This document shows, in pieces, positions 36,191-45,719 of a stretch of DNA of 64,000 bases. Position 1 is the first letter of the stretch; every line of letters starts with the position of its first letter. Location: positions 62,001 to 126,000 of the forward strand of contig NZ_VZZJ01000006.1 in assembly GCF_008806345.1 (NCBI RefSeq), given 5' to 3'. Under the pieces are notes generated by a model. That model was not told the origin of the DNA. It was given only the letters and a program-made list of their open reading frames with translations, and did no database searches. The stretch is from Methylobacterium planeticum. GTDB lineage: Bacteria; Pseudomonadota; Alphaproteobacteria; Rhizobiales; Beijerinckiaceae. The translations under genes and the position numbers were made by a program.

Positions 36191-36934
36191 TCAGGCGTCC
36201 TTCGGCATCGCCGACTGGATGAACCGGTCGGACCCGAGATCCTCCTCGTCGTAGCCGAGAAGCTCGGCGAGGCGGCCGCGGGCGCGGCTGACCCGGCTCT
36301 TCACGGTGCCGACCTTGCAGCCCATGATGGTGGCGGCCTCCTCGTAGGAGACGCCTTCGGCGCCGACGAGCACGAGGGCTTCGCGCTGGTCCGGCGGGAG
36401 CTTCGCCAGCGCGCTCTGCAGATCCTCGACGTCGAGGCGGTCGCCCTGGTGCGGAGCCGTGGCGAGGCGCGCCGCGTAGGAGCCGTCCTGGTCCTCGACC
36501 TCGCGGACCCGCTTGCGGTGATCCGAGTAGAAGATGTTCCGCAGGATCGTGAACAGCCAGGCGTTGAGGTTGGTACCGGGCTGGAAGCGGGCCCGGTGCT
36601 GCCAGCCCTTGAGCAGGGTGTCCTGCACGAGGTCGTCCGAGCGGGCCGGGTTCGAGGTCAGCGACAGCGCGAAGGCACGCAGGCTCGGCACCGCGGCGAG
36701 CAGGCCGTTGCGGAACTCGGGCTCGATCGCTTCGCCGCGCGCCTTCAGGGCGGCCTCGAGCTTCTCGATCAGGTCGGCGAAGCGGCTCGGCAGATCGGCT
36801 TGGCCGATCGATTCGTAGGCCGTCCGCAGGTGGTCGCCGAGATGCGTGCGGATGCTCGGCGACAGGTTCGGACGGGCATCCGAATCCTGATCCAAGCGGC
36901 GGTCAGGGGCGGTCTGAATCTCGTCGCTTCTCAT
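36191..36934 (-). CDS. EcfG-type sigma factor with N-terminal NepR-like segment
   Basis: The 247-residue product is about 65 residues longer than usual EcfG. Residues 75-145 are sigma region 2 (LLAAVPSLRAFALSLTSNPA; DDLVQDTLLKGW; NAWLFTILRNIF) and 168-228 region 4 (LPPDQREALVLVGAEGVSYE; GTVKSRVSRARGRLAELLG), typical of the general stress sigma factor EcfG. Residues 23-66 (SPSIRTHLGDHLRTAY, then LPSRFADLIEKLEAALK) have the two-helix pattern of the anti-sigma NepR. In the known system, NepR holds EcfG until phosphorylated PhyR takes it away; here inhibitor-like and target domains are covalently joined. No phyR lies in the window. The start ATG at 36934 is the only one giving the full segment. 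Confidence 0.85.
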   Translation of the reverse strand: MRSDEIQTAPDRRLDQDSDARPNLSPSIRTHLGDHLRTAYESIGQADLPSRFADLIEKLEAALKARGEAIEPEFRNGLLAAVPSLRAFALSLTSNPARSDDLVQDTLLKGWQHRARFQPGTNLNAWLFTILRNIFYSDHRKRVREVEDQDGSYAARLATAPHQGDRLDVEDLQSALAKLPPDQREALVLVGAEGVSYEEAATIMGCKVGTVKSRVSRARGRLAELLGYDEEDLGSDRFIQSAMPKDA

Positions 36935-37060
36935 GGCTCGTCTTGTTCTTGGAAGGTCGGCGCTGGCCGGCGGTCCGGTTCCGGCAAGCGCGGGGGTTTG
37001 CGTCTGTTGTAGCGCATCGCGCCGCGGAGCGCACCCTTCCGGCCCGCCACACGGTCGAGC

Positions 37061-37891
37061 TTAAGCCCGCGCGTCAACAGGCGGCTGGCGCGTCGCAAAC
37101 CGGGAAGCCGGGCCCGAGCGGGGCTTGAGCAGGCGGATGCCGCCATCCCGCAGCACCAGCACATCGCCCCGCGCCACGTCGGTCCAGAGTTCGTCGCGGG
37201 TCAGGGCCTGGGTGGCGATCACCGTGACGATGTCCTGCTCGGTGGTCTCCTGCGCGAAGTCGACCCGCCAATCCTCGTCGATCAGGGTCGCGGTGCCGAA
37301 CGGCGCGCAGCGCGTGAGGTAGCAGAGGCGCTTGCCGCAATGTGCGTAGAGGCTGCGGCTGTCGGAGAGCAGCATGTTGAAGACGCCGAGCGCATGCAGC
37401 TCGGCCGAGAGATCGGCCACGGCGCGGTCGAGGACGGCCGGGCGCGGCAACGCGCCCCAGCGGGCCTGGAGCTGGCCCATCATCCAGCAGAAGGCGTGCT
37501 CGCTGTCGGTGGTTCCGACCGGCTCGAAGCCCCTCAGGGGCAGCTTCTTCACGCCCCGGAGCTGCCCGTTATGCGCGAAGGTCCAGCGCCGCCCCCACAG
37601 CTCCCGGGTGAAGGGGTGGGTGTTCTCCAGCGACACGCGGCCACGATTGGCCTTGCGCACATGGGCGATCACGATCCGGCTCTTGATCGGATAGTTGCGC
37701 AGGAGCTTGGCGAGTTCCGAGCGCGCGCTCGGCTCCGGATCGTGGAAGCTGCGGCAGCCGCGCCCCTCGTAGAAGGTGATGCCCCAGCCATCCACGTGCG
37801 GACCGGTCTCGCCGCCCCGCCGCGCCAGCGCGGCGAAGGAGAAGCGGATGTCGGTGGGCACGTTCGCGCTCATGCCGAGCAGTTCGCACAT
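37061..37891 (-). CDS. Class II glutamine amidotransferase (YafJ-like)
   Basis: The 276-residue product is an Ntn hydrolase of the GATase type 2 family: catalytic Cys directly after Met (MCELLGMSANVPTDIRFSF), then ARRGGETGPHVDGWGITFYE, the oxyanion and substrate segments IVIAHVRKANRG and WTFAHNGQL, and TTDSEHAFCWMM. It should hydrolyse glutamine or a gamma-glutamyl amide in the cytoplasm, but has no fused synthase domain, so its acceptor is unknown. Related to E. coli YafJ and EgtC. It lies 126 bases upstream of the sigma factor gene on the same strand and could share its transcript. Confidence 0.88.
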   Translation of the reverse strand: MCELLGMSANVPTDIRFSFAALARRGGETGPHVDGWGITFYEGRGCRSFHDPEPSARSELAKLLRNYPIKSRIVIAHVRKANRGRVSLENTHPFTRELWGRRWTFAHNGQLRGVKKLPLRGFEPVGTTDSEHAFCWMMGQLQARWGALPRPAVLDRAVADLSAELHALGVFNMLLSDSRSLYAHCGKRLCYLTRCAPFGTATLIDEDWRVDFAQETTEQDIVTVIATQALTRDELWTDVARGDVLVLRDGGIRLLKPRSGPASRFATRQPPVDARA

Positions 37892-38004
37892 GGGGACTCG
37901 TTCGGCCTTGATGTTCGCGCGGGCGGGAGGCAGCGCCCGGCGCGCGGGGGCTTCGGCCGAGGTTTAGAAGCCTTGGGTGTGCGGAACAACCGGCCAGTGC
38001 GGGC

Positions 38005-38346
38005 TCAGCGCGCGAGATAATCCGTCAGCGTCATTCCCATCAGGATCGCGACCCAGAAGAATCCAAGGCCGGCGAACAGGCGCACGAGGGGCGGCTCGCG
38101 GCGCACCTCCATCGAGACCAGCAGGATGATCGCCACCATCACGGTGACCACGAGGAGCTCGACCACCCAGACATGCGCGAAGGGCAGCGTCGCCCCGAGG
38201 GTGACGTTGACGGCCAGCAATCCGAGGAGCGCCAGGAAGGTGAGGATCGGCGCGCGCAGGTGGCGCCGGAGGAGGGCGCGGTCCTCCGGCCCGAGGGAGC
38301 GGAGCGGCGTCACGACGTCATCCCGGGGGCCTCGTTCGCCGATCAT
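38005..38346 (-). CDS. Cytochrome c oxidase subunit IV family protein
   Basis: The 113-residue product has three hydrophobic helices (LTFLALLGLLAVNVTLG; VVELLVVTVMVAIILLVSM; LFAGLGFFWVAILMGMTLTD), the pattern of prokaryotic subunit IV (CtaF/CoxD). It is the last gene of the respiratory operon and its ATG overlaps the stop of coxC in ATGA. Subunit IV is non-catalytic and thought to help assembly or stability of the oxidase. Confidence 0.85.
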   Translation of the reverse strand: MIGERGPRDDVVTPLRSLGPEDRALLRRHLRAPILTFLALLGLLAVNVTLGATLPFAHVWVVELLVVTVMVAIILLVSMEVRREPPLVRLFAGLGFFWVAILMGMTLTDYLAR

Positions 38347-39014
38347 CGGTTGACCACGTAGAGGATCGGGAAGGCGAGGATCCAGATCAGGTCGATGAAG
38401 TGCCAGTAGAGGCCGTAGACCTCGATCCAGTTCTGGTGGCGGCTGAGGAAGCCGGGCTTGGCGGCCATCCAGGTCATGCCGAGCAGGATGCTGATGCCGG
38501 TGAACAGGTGCAGACCGTGCAGCGAGGTCGCCACGTAGTAGAGGTTCACGAACAGGCGCGTGGCCGGCGTCTCGGCGAGCGCGTAGGGGCGCACCGTGAG
38601 GAACGGCATCATGTGCTCCTCGTAATCCGCGTAATACTCGTAGCCCTTGAGGACGAGGAACAGGCTCCCGAGCGCGGCGGTCGCCAGCATCGCCCGCACC
38701 ATCGCGCGCTGCCAGCCCATGCGCGAGAACGCGATCGCCATCGACATGGTGAGGCTCGAGCAGATCAGCACCACGGTGTTCACCGCGCCGACCCAGAATT
38801 TGAGGTGCAGCGCCGCGGCCCTGACGGCCTCGGGGTGCTGGACGCGCAGGATCAGGGCCACGAGGAACAGGGCGGCGAAGAGCAGGAGCTCGGTCACGAG
38901 CCAGGCCCAGATCCCCAGGACCGCCGCGTGGCGCTGCTGCTCCACCGTGGCGAAATGCGCGACCCGCGCGACGCCGACGCCGGCCGCCGGTTGCGCCTCG
39001 GCCCCGCGGCTCAC
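38343..39014 (-). CDS. coxC: Cytochrome c oxidase subunit III
   Basis: The 223-residue product starts at GTG 39014, overlapping the coxA stop in GTGA. It has five main hydrophobic helices with the subunit III segments [52 protein letters not shown] and [17 protein letters not shown], ending [18 protein letters not shown]. The short five-helix form (lacking the first two helices of the mitochondrial type) is usual for caa3-type enzymes. The frame is open far upstream in coxA, but family alignment and overlap support this start. Confidence 0.93.
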   Translation of the reverse strand: MSRGAEAQPAAGVGVARVAHFATVEQQRHAAVLGIWAWLVTELLLFAALFLVALILRVQHPEAVRAAALHLKFWVGAVNTVVLICSSLTMSMAIAFSRMGWQRAMVRAMLATAALGSLFLVLKGYEYYADYEEHMMPFLTVRPYALAETPATRLFVNLYYVATSLHGLHLFTGISILLGMTWMAAKPGFLSRHQNWIEVYGLYWHFIDLIWILAFPILYVVNR

Positions 39015-40690
39015 CGGTGCTGGCTCCGGGTCTCCCGTTCCTGGATCGGGTAATCGTAGGGCACGGGCGGGACGCTCGGAAGGGACAGGAAGTTGTGCGG
39101 CGGCGGGGGCGAGGTCGTCTCCCACTCGAGCCCCTTCGCGTCCCAGGGGTTGGCGGGCGCGCGCTTCCCGAACCACAGGGAGTAGACGAGGTAGATCATC
39201 GGGAAGACGTAGCCCGCCGCCAGGATGGTGGCGCCCGCCGAGGACAGCACGTTGAGGAGCTGGAACTCGGGCGGATAGGTCGCGTAGCGCCGCGGCATGC
39301 CGAGATAGCCGAGGATGAATTGCGGGAAGAAGGTGACGTTGAAGCCGATGAAGATGAACAGGGCCGAGATCCGGCCCCAGGCCTCGTTGTACATCCGGCC
39401 CGTGAATTTCGGCCACCAGAAGTGCAGGCCGCCGAGGAAGGCCAGCACCGTGCCGCCGACCATGATGTAGTGGAAATGCGCCACCACGAAGTAGGTGGCG
39501 TGGATGTGCTGGTTGATCGCGAGCGTCGCGAGGTAGAGCCCCGTGAGGCCGCCGAGCACGAACAGGCCGATATAGCCCATGGCGTAGAGCATCGGCGTGT
39601 CGAGGCGGATGCGGCCCTTATGGATCGTCGCGGTCCAGTTGTAGACCTTCACCGCTGAGGGCACCGCCACCGCGAAGGAGAGCACCGAGAAGGCGAGGCT
39701 CGCGAGGTCGCTCTGCCCGTTCACGAACATGTGGTGGCCCCAGACGAAGAAGGTCACCGAGGCGAGCCCGATCGACGCGTAGGCGACGAAGCGGTAGCCG
39801 AAGAGCTTCTTCTGGGCGAAGGCCGGCACGATCTCGGAGATCACCCCCATGCCGGGCAGCACCATGATGTAGACGGCCGGGTGCGAGTAGAACCAGAACA
39901 GGTGCTGGAACAGCACCGGGTCCCCGCCATGGGCCGGGTCGAACACCCCGATATGGAAGGCGCGCTCCATGATCAGCAGGATCAGGGCCGTGGTGATCAC
40001 CGGGGTGGCGAGCAGGAAGATCAGGCTCGTGGCGTAATGCGCCCAGACGAAGATCGGCAGCCGGAACCAGGTCATGCCGGGGGTGCGCATGGTGTGGATC
40101 GTGACGACGAAGTTCAGCCCGGTGAGGATCGAGGAGAAGCCGACGATCGTGACCCCGATGAGCGCGGGCAGCACCCAGGTGTTCGAGAAGGCGGTCGAGA
40201 GCGGCACGTAGAAGGTCCAGCCGGTATCGACGCCCCCGAGCACCACCGACACCATGGTGAAGAGCGCGCCCGCCATGAAGATGTACCAGCTCGTCAGGTT
40301 GAGCTTGGGGAAGGCCAGGTCCTTCGCGCCGATCATCAGCGGGATCAGGAAGTTGCCGAAGGTCGCGGGGATCGACGGGATCAGGAAGAACCACACCATC
40401 ACGACGCCGTGGATGGTGAAGGCCTTGTTGTAGGTGTCGTTCGTCATGATCGCGCCGTTCGGCACCACGAGGGCGAGGCGCACGACGCCCGCCGCCACCG
40501 CTCCGATGATGAAGAACGCCGTGATGCTGGCGAGATAGAGGATCGCGATGCGCTTGTGGTCGGTGGTGAGGAACCACGAGCGCAGGGTGGATTGCGCGTG
40601 CAGGTAGTCGGCCGGCCGGTCGAGGGTCGGCTCCGGGATGTGGGGCTCGCGCTCGGCGATGCCGGAATCGATCGCGCTGGTGCCGCTCAT
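39011..40690 (-). CDS. coxA: Cytochrome c oxidase subunit I, A2 subfamily
   Basis: This 559-residue catalytic subunit reduces oxygen to water and pumps protons. Haem and copper ligands are visible: His94 (haem a), His270 and Tyr274 in YSHPAVY, His319-His320 (CuB), His405 (haem a3) and His407 (haem a) in HFHYIMVGG. The A1-type Glu of XGHPEV is absent; the preceding Tyr-Ser (residues 268-269) is the A2 hallmark, as known for the Rhodothermus marinus caa3 oxidase, where the Tyr-Ser pair takes over the proton-gating role. Twelve helices are expected. It overlaps coxB and coxC by four bases each. Confidence 0.95.
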   Translation of the reverse strand: MSGTSAIDSGIAEREPHIPEPTLDRPADYLHAQSTLRSWFLTTDHKRIAILYLASITAFFIIGAVAAGVVRLALVVPNGAIMTNDTYNKAFTIHGVVMVWFFLIPSIPATFGNFLIPLMIGAKDLAFPKLNLTSWYIFMAGALFTMVSVVLGGVDTGWTFYVPLSTAFSNTWVLPALIGVTIVGFSSILTGLNFVVTIHTMRTPGMTWFRLPIFVWAHYATSLIFLLATPVITTALILLIMERAFHIGVFDPAHGGDPVLFQHLFWFYSHPAVYIMVLPGMGVISEIVPAFAQKKLFGYRFVAYASIGLASVTFFVWGHHMFVNGQSDLASLAFSVLSFAVAVPSAVKVYNWTATIHKGRIRLDTPMLYAMGYIGLFVLGGLTGLYLATLAINQHIHATYFVVAHFHYIMVGGTVLAFLGGLHFWWPKFTGRMYNEAWGRISALFIFIGFNVTFFPQFILGYLGMPRRYATYPPEFQLLNVLSSAGATILAAGYVFPMIYLVYSLWFGKRAPANPWDAKGLEWETTSPPPPHNFLSLPSVPPVPYDYPIQERETRSQHR

Positions 40691-41652
40691 CGCGTCGCCT
40701 CCCCGTCGGCGGCCTGGTTGTAGGCCTTCAGGTAGTCGATCAGCCGGCCGAGATCGTCGGCCGCGATCACCCCGGCGAAGCTCGGCATGATCTGCTTGTA
40801 GCCCTCGGCGAGCCGGTTGCCGTTCGGGTTCAGGATCTTCTCGCGCAGGTAGGTCTCGTCGGCCGTGACGCTGCGGCCATCCGCGAGCCTCACCTCCCGG
40901 CCGTAGAGGCCGGCGAGCTTCGGCGCCTTCACGGTGGACCCGGCATCGTGACAGGCACCGCAACCATAGGCGTTGTAGATCGCGCGTCCCGCCGCGACGG
41001 CCGTGATCTGTGCGCCCCCGTGGGTCAGCCAGTGCTGGTAGTCGCTCTGCGTCATCAGGGTGAGGTTGCCGTCCATGACCGAGTGGTCGGTGCCGCAATA
41101 TTCCGAGCAGTAGAGGCGGTAGGTGCCGGTCCGGTCGGCCTTGAACCAGAGCTCGGTGTAGCGGTCGGGCAGGGCCGCCATCTGCATCCGCAACGCCGGC
41201 AGGTAAAGGGCGTGGATCACGTCCTGGCTGATGATGCGGATCCGGATCGGCTGGCCGATCGGCAGGTGCAGGTCGTTGATCTCGGACTGCCCGGTCGGGT
41301 GCTGGAACTTCCACATCCATTGCCGGCCGATCGCCTCGACGACCATCGCGTCCGCGGGCGGGTTCTTGGATAGGATGAACAGGCGCGCGCCCCAGCCGAA
41401 GAAGATCAGCGTCAGGAGGAACGGGATCAGCATCCAGCTGATCTCGATCAGGTTCGAGCGGAGGCCGCTGGTCTCGCGGTCCGCCTCGACGCCGTCGCGG
41501 TATCGGATCGCGAAGTAGGTGATGCCGAGGAAGACCGGCACCGTCAGGAGGAGCGTCAGCACCGTGAAGGCGAGGATCAGGTAGTCGGTCTCGACCGCGA
41601 CGGCGGAGGCGGAAGCCGGCCAGAGATGGAGGGGGGTCTGGTGCGGTCCCAT
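40687..41652 (-). CDS. coxB: Cytochrome c oxidase subunit II with fused cytochrome c
   Basis: The 321-residue product has two N-terminal helices (about 24-50 and 70-92), the CuA domain with ligands His147, Cys182, Glu184, Cys186, His190 and Met193 ([12 protein letters not shown]), and a C-terminal cytochrome c domain with CGACH at 231-235 and a likely distal Met in IMPSFAG. The fused haem c makes the enzyme caa3-type, so it can take electrons directly from a complex such as ACIII. An aromatic QWMWKFQ path lies before the CuA site. It overlaps coxA by four bases. Confidence 0.95.
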   Translation of the reverse strand: MGPHQTPLHLWPASASAVAVETDYLILAFTVLTLLLTVPVFLGITYFAIRYRDGVEADRETSGLRSNLIEISWMLIPFLLTLIFFGWGARLFILSKNPPADAMVVEAIGRQWMWKFQHPTGQSEINDLHLPIGQPIRIRIISQDVIHALYLPALRMQMAALPDRYTELWFKADRTGTYRLYCSEYCGTDHSVMDGNLTLMTQSDYQHWLTHGGAQITAVAAGRAIYNAYGCGACHDAGSTVKAPKLAGLYGREVRLADGRSVTADETYLREKILNPNGNRLAEGYKQIMPSFAGVIAADDLGRLIDYLKAYNQAADGEATR

Positions 41653-41655
41653 CGC

Positions 41656-42126
41656 TCACGGGTCCAGGGCGCGGCCGACCGTCAGCGCCATGGCGCGATC
41701 GATCGGGATGCGGGCGCGCCGCCGCGCGGCGTCGGTGTAGGCGTAGCCGTCGAGCCGCGCGGCGTCGGCGGAGCGCAGCCGGTCGATGTCGGCGAAGGGG
41801 TCTGGCTGAAGGTTCGGGGCGGGCGGGTTGACGCGGGCCGTCTGCTGCGGCGTCAGCGCGGGCTGCGACCGGCGCTCATGCGCGGAATAGCTGGTCAGGA
41901 ACCAGAGCATCAGGGCGACCGCCAGGAGGGCGCTGCCCGCCAGGGCGCCCATGACGAGCGCCGTCCGCCCGACCTGGACGTCGGTCTCCTCGTAGCCCGG
42001 CTCGAAGCCGTGCGCTTCCTCCGCCGCCTCGGCACGCTTCGGAAGCACGCCGCTGCGGCGCAGGGCGAGGGCCGCCAGGATCGCCGGGATCAGGCCGAGC
42101 CCCGAGCGCGCGTTGAACCCGCTCAT
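41656..42126 (-). CDS. Small membrane protein of the ACIII-oxidase operon
   Basis: The 156-residue product has one transmembrane helix (about residues 57-77, [19 protein letters not shown]) and a periplasmic tail ending [19 protein letters not shown] do not recognise a named domain. Proteins with a similar tail (a conserved RIPI-R-AM motif) accompany ACIII and cytochrome oxidase clusters, so it is probably an accessory or assembly factor. Its start overlaps the actF stop by four bases and it ends three bases before coxB, fixing it at the junction between the two complexes. Confidence 0.75.
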   Translation of the reverse strand: MSGFNARSGLGLIPAILAALALRRSGVLPKRAEAAEEAHGFEPGYEETDVQVGRTALVMGALAGSALLAVALMLWFLTSYSAHERRSQPALTPQQTARVNPPAPNLQPDPFADIDRLRSADAARLDGYAYTDAARRRARIPIDRAMALTVGRALDP

Positions 42127-43169
42127 GCGGCGGCCCTCGCGGGTTCCGGCTCCGGCACGAGGCGGGCCGCGAGGGGCAGGACGGCCAGCGTCAGGCAGAG
42201 CGTGACGACGAGGGCGAGGAGATCGGTCCAGCCGAGGCCGAAGCGGTCGCGGAGCGCGGGCGTCACGAACCAGAACATTTCGACCGCGTGCAGCGCCACG
42301 ATCGGCCAGGCAAGGAGGCGAGCGGTGCGCTGGCGGGGCCGCAGGGTCAGGACCGCGCCGAGCAATGCGACGCCGCCGCCGAGGATCGCGAGACCCCGGC
42401 CGGACCAGCCGCCGCGTGCGAAGTACCAGAGCACCTCCGCCGGCAGGTTCGCCGACCAGACGACGAGGAACTGGACGAAGTGCAGGAAGGCCCAGAGCGC
42501 GGTCAGGACGACGAGCAGGATGAGCCGCGCCTCGCCTTCGGGCGAACCGGCCGGGCCCGGCGCCAGCAGCACCGCCGCCGCCACGGCGAGGCCGCTCCAG
42601 GCGGTGAGGAGCAGGAGGCCGCCGAGGCTCGACCCGAGGCGGTGGTCGAGGGAGAGGACGAGATCCGTGACGACGAGCGTCCCGATCACCGCGTGCAGTC
42701 CGACGCCGAGGATCGCGCTCCGCGCGTCGCGCTCGCGGGGCGCCGAGAACCGGCGGGCGAGCCAGAGCCAGGTGCCGAGGACCAGGACCGCGCGGCCGGC
42801 GACGAAGGCGGGCGTGAGCCAGATGCCGGCGAGCGGGGTCGCGGCTCCGGCGCCGCGCGCCCAGGGATAGAGGAGGCCGAGCGTCGCCAGGATCGGGATG
42901 CCGAGGAGCGCGGCCACCGGCATCAGCGCGAGAAGCCGGCGCAGAGCGGCGAGAAGCCCGGTATCGGGCGTGCCTCCGGCGCTGGCCAGGCGCTCCATGA
43001 CGATCACCACCGGGAGGGCGCCGGCCGGGAGCGCCAGAAGGACGAGCCAGGCGGCGAGGTAGGAGAGCATCGCCGCGCGCCAGCCGAAGGCCAGCCCGGA
43101 GAGCGCCAGGAACGCGAGGCCGGCGGTCACGGCGAGAACCTGTCGGGGCGCGGAGAGGGCGGTCATCAT
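42123..43169 (-). CDS. actF: Alternative complex III membrane subunit ActF
   Basis: The 348-residue product is almost entirely hydrophobic, with about ten helices, and lies at the position of ActF, the NrfD-like integral subunit thought to bind quinol together with ActC. Segments such as TDLVLSLDHRLGSSLGGLL and ALWAFLHFVQFLVVWSANLP match the ActF pattern. It begins with two adjacent ATGs (43169 and 43166), the second overlapping the actE stop. There are no metal ligands, as expected. Confidence 0.88.
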   Translation of the reverse strand: MMTALSAPRQVLAVTAGLAFLALSGLAFGWRAAMLSYLAAWLVLLALPAGALPVVIVMERLASAGGTPDTGLLAALRRLLALMPVAALLGIPILATLGLLYPWARGAGAATPLAGIWLTPAFVAGRAVLVLGTWLWLARRFSAPRERDARSAILGVGLHAVIGTLVVTDLVLSLDHRLGSSLGGLLLLTAWSGLAVAAAVLLAPGPAGSPEGEARLILLVVLTALWAFLHFVQFLVVWSANLPAEVLWYFARGGWSGRGLAILGGGVALLGAVLTLRPRQRTARLLAWPIVALHAVEMFWFVTPALRDRFGLGWTDLLALVVTLCLTLAVLPLAARLVPEPEPARAAA

Positions 43170-43699
43170 CGCAGGGCCTCCAGCCTGGCGCGATCGGCCT
43201 CGGGCAGGCTCGCCACCTCGGCGTTCTGGCTCGTCTGCAGGGCGCGGATATAGGCGACGATGGCCCAGCGGTCGGCGGAGGGGATCATCTGGGCCATGCC
43301 GTACATGGCGCGGTGGCCCTGGCCGATCGCCCGATAGATCTCGGCCGCCCTCATGGCGCGGGTCCGGTCATCGCTGAGCACCGTCGCGGCGGGAAAGCCG
43401 CGCTCGACGATCATGCCGCGCCCGTTGCCGGACTTGCCGTGGCAGGGTGAGCAGAAGATGCCGTAGCGCTCCGCGCCCCGATCGAGCATGGCGGCCGTGA
43501 TCGTCGCCGGCTGAGGCATCTCCCGGGCCGGGTCGACCCGCGGCACGGTGCCGGCGACGGGCTGGCGCATCGTCATGCTGCGCGGGAAGAACTCGTTGCG
43601 GTCCCAGGTGTCCGCCCGGTCCTGCTCGGTCATGTTGGCCTCGCCGCAGGCGGCGAGGGCGAGGAGACCGACGAGCACGAGGGCGCGCCGCGCGCTCAT
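43166..43699 (-). CDS. actE: Alternative complex III monohaem cytochrome c lipoprotein ActE
   Basis: The 177-residue product has a lipoprotein signal (LLALAACGE, lipidated Cys18) and one cytochrome c domain with CSPCH at residues 83-87 and a distal Met candidate in YGMAQMIPSADRWAIVAYIR. ActE carries electrons out of ACIII towards the oxidase or a soluble cytochrome. Its ATG overlaps the stop of the actC-actD fusion in ATGA and its own stop overlaps the start of actF. Confidence 0.92.
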   Translation of the reverse strand: MSARRALVLVGLLALAACGEANMTEQDRADTWDRNEFFPRSMTMRQPVAGTVPRVDPAREMPQPATITAAMLDRGAERYGIFCSPCHGKSGNGRGMIVERGFPAATVLSDDRTRAMRAAEIYRAIGQGHRAMYGMAQMIPSADRWAIVAYIRALQTSQNAEVASLPEADRARLEALR

Positions 43700-45714
43700 C
43701 GGACGATCCGCCGGATCGTAATCGGGCGCCCGGCGCCGGCCGGCAGGTCCGCCAGGGTCTCCTCGATGCGCTCGACGTCGAAGGCATCGCCCTGCGCCTC
43801 GGCCGAGAGGAAGAAGCGCTCCGCGGTGGCGCGCGAGAAGCCCGGAATGTTGAAGGCCGGGTGGTTCAGGCGCGGCAGCCTGTTCAGCACCAGGAGGGCG
43901 AGGTGGATCGCCAGCGTGCCGCTCATCATCGCGAAGGACACGCTCGGCACCACGAAGGAGGGCCAGGAGAAGCGCGGGCGCCCGCCGATCAGAAAGGTGT
44001 CGTCGTAGGCGGTCGCGTAGATGCACATGGCCAGGAAGGCACCGCCGCCGAGGAGTGCCCCCAGGATGGCGTAGGGGCGGATGGTTCGGTCGCGGATGCG
44101 CAGGGCATGCAGCACGTTCGGGATCGGCACCGGGCCGTGCGCGTCGAGGTGGACATGCGCGGACTGGAAGCGGTTCAGCGCCTCGGCGGCGGCGGCAAGC
44201 TCGGATTCGGAGGCGAACTCGGCGCTGACCCCCCAGAGGGGTGCATCCCGTGGGTCACCCTCGGTCGCCGCGAGGGGATCGGAGGGCTCGCGCGCGGCGG
44301 CACGGGCAGTCGCCGCAGGATCGAGGGCGAGCCGGCGCGTCTCGGCGATCCACACAACGGGCAGATAGCGCAGGAACAGGAGCAGCAGCGTCAGGAACAG
44401 TCCGACCGAGCCCGCGAGCGTCGCGAGGCCCCAGAGGCTGATGCTGTAGGCGAGGCGCGACGAGGGCAGGAAGTTCTGCTGCAGGGTCACGACCAAGACC
44501 ATGAAATGGTCGGCATAGGCGCCGATCGCCACGAGGATCCCAATCACCGCGACGGCGGACGCCGAGCGCCGCACCGACGCGAACCAGAAGGCCTGGACCG
44601 GCAGCAGAATGCAGGCGACGATCGTCCAGAAGGCCCAGGCATGGGCCCCCGAGATGCGCCGGACGAGGGTAGCGCGCGCGTAGGCGTCCCCGTGCAGGAA
44701 GGTCGAGAAGAACTCGGTCCCGTAGCAGTAGAGGCTTGCGAGGCCGAGGCAGAGCATCAGACGCGCGAGGATCGCGAGGTGGCGCTCGGTGATCAGCGCC
44801 TCGAGGCGGTAGACCGCGCGGATCATCACCGCGAGGGCCGCCGTGACCCCGACGCCGGAGAACACCGCGTTCACCAGGAAGGTGACGGGCATGATCGTGT
44901 CGTGCCAGCCCGGCAGCACCGAGCCGGCGAGCATCACGGAGGCGCCGGTCTGGAGGGAGATGACCAGCAGGACGCCGAGCAGCCCGATGGTGCGGTAGGC
45001 CTGGACCCAGAGCTGCCAGTGCGAGGCCGAGCCGCGCCAGCCCGCGGCCAGGATGCCGTAGAGCTGGGCCTTGAGGAGCGCGAGCCGCCAGACCCGGCCG
45101 TGCCGCTTCCCGGTCGCGAGGGCGGCCTCGTGGGCGCGGTCGCGGAGCGAGGCGAGATCGGGCAGGAGGCCGATGTACCAGAAGCTGACGCAGACCACGA
45201 GGTAGGACACGATGTCGATCGCGTCCCAGACCAGGGGCGAGCGGAATTGCGGCCAGAGCGCCAGCGTGTTCGGGTAGGGCAGGTTCCAGTAGAAGAACCA
45301 CGGCCGGCCGAGGTGCAGGATCGGGTAGAGCCCGGCCGCGAGGGTGCAGAGGAGCGCGCTCGTCTCGGCGATCCGGTTGATGGCGCCGCGCCACTCGGCG
45401 CCGAGGAGCAGCAGCACCGCCGAGACCAGGAGGCTGCCCGAGGCGATGCCGATCCACCAATCGTAGGAGGCGATGTCGAGCGCCCAGACGACGGCGTTGT
45501 TGTTGCCCCAGATGCCGACGCCGTTGAGCAGGAGCCACGCGATCGCGGCGCCGAAGACGCCGAGCAGCGCCAGCGCCCCCGCGAAGGCGATCCACCAGCG
45601 GCGGTTCGCCGGGTGGACGAGGGGGATCCCCGTCACGGTGCTGCCGATGTCGCCGATCACGGCCTCGGGGCCGACCGGCCCCGGGCGGGCGGTGTCGAGG
45701 GCGGCACCGGCCAT
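43696..45714 (-). CDS. actC: Alternative complex III ActC-ActD fusion
   Basis: The 672-residue product joins two ACIII subunits normally made separately. Residues 1 to about 470 are ActC, an NrfD/PsrC-like quinol-binding membrane protein with ten helices (WWIGIASGSLLVSAVLLLLG; HLGRPWFFYWNLPYPNTL; SVLPGWHDTIMPVTFLVNA). After a charged linker, residues from about 490 match ActD (DUF3341: PLWGVSAEFASESELAAAA; then two helices in YAILGALLGGGAFLAMCIYA and FVVPSVSFAMMSGTLAIHLA). No stop or frameshift lies between, and codon use is even, so the fusion is real in this sequence. It starts five bases after the actB stop. Confidence 0.9.
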   Translation of the reverse strand: MAGAALDTARPGPVGPEAVIGDIGSTVTGIPLVHPANRRWWIAFAGALALLGVFGAAIAWLLLNGVGIWGNNNAVVWALDIASYDWWIGIASGSLLVSAVLLLLGAEWRGAINRIAETSALLCTLAAGLYPILHLGRPWFFYWNLPYPNTLALWPQFRSPLVWDAIDIVSYLVVCVSFWYIGLLPDLASLRDRAHEAALATGKRHGRVWRLALLKAQLYGILAAGWRGSASHWQLWVQAYRTIGLLGVLLVISLQTGASVMLAGSVLPGWHDTIMPVTFLVNAVFSGVGVTAALAVMIRAVYRLEALITERHLAILARLMLCLGLASLYCYGTEFFSTFLHGDAYARATLVRRISGAHAWAFWTIVACILLPVQAFWFASVRRSASAVAVIGILVAIGAYADHFMVLVVTLQQNFLPSSRLAYSISLWGLATLAGSVGLFLTLLLLFLRYLPVVWIAETRRLALDPAATARAAAREPSDPLAATEGDPRDAPLWGVSAEFASESELAAAAEALNRFQSAHVHLDAHGPVPIPNVLHALRIRDRTIRPYAILGALLGGGAFLAMCIYATAYDDTFLIGGRPRFSWPSFVVPSVSFAMMSGTLAIHLALLVLNRLPRLNHPAFNIPGFSRATAERFFLSAEAQGDAFDVERIEETLADLPAGAGRPITIRRIVR

Positions 45715-45719
45715 GCGCC

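Noticed and set aside
39870..39895. Loss of the Glu in the oxidase motif as a sign of an inactive enzyme
   Set aside because: The Tyr-Ser variant is the known A2-type arrangement and all metal ligands are present.
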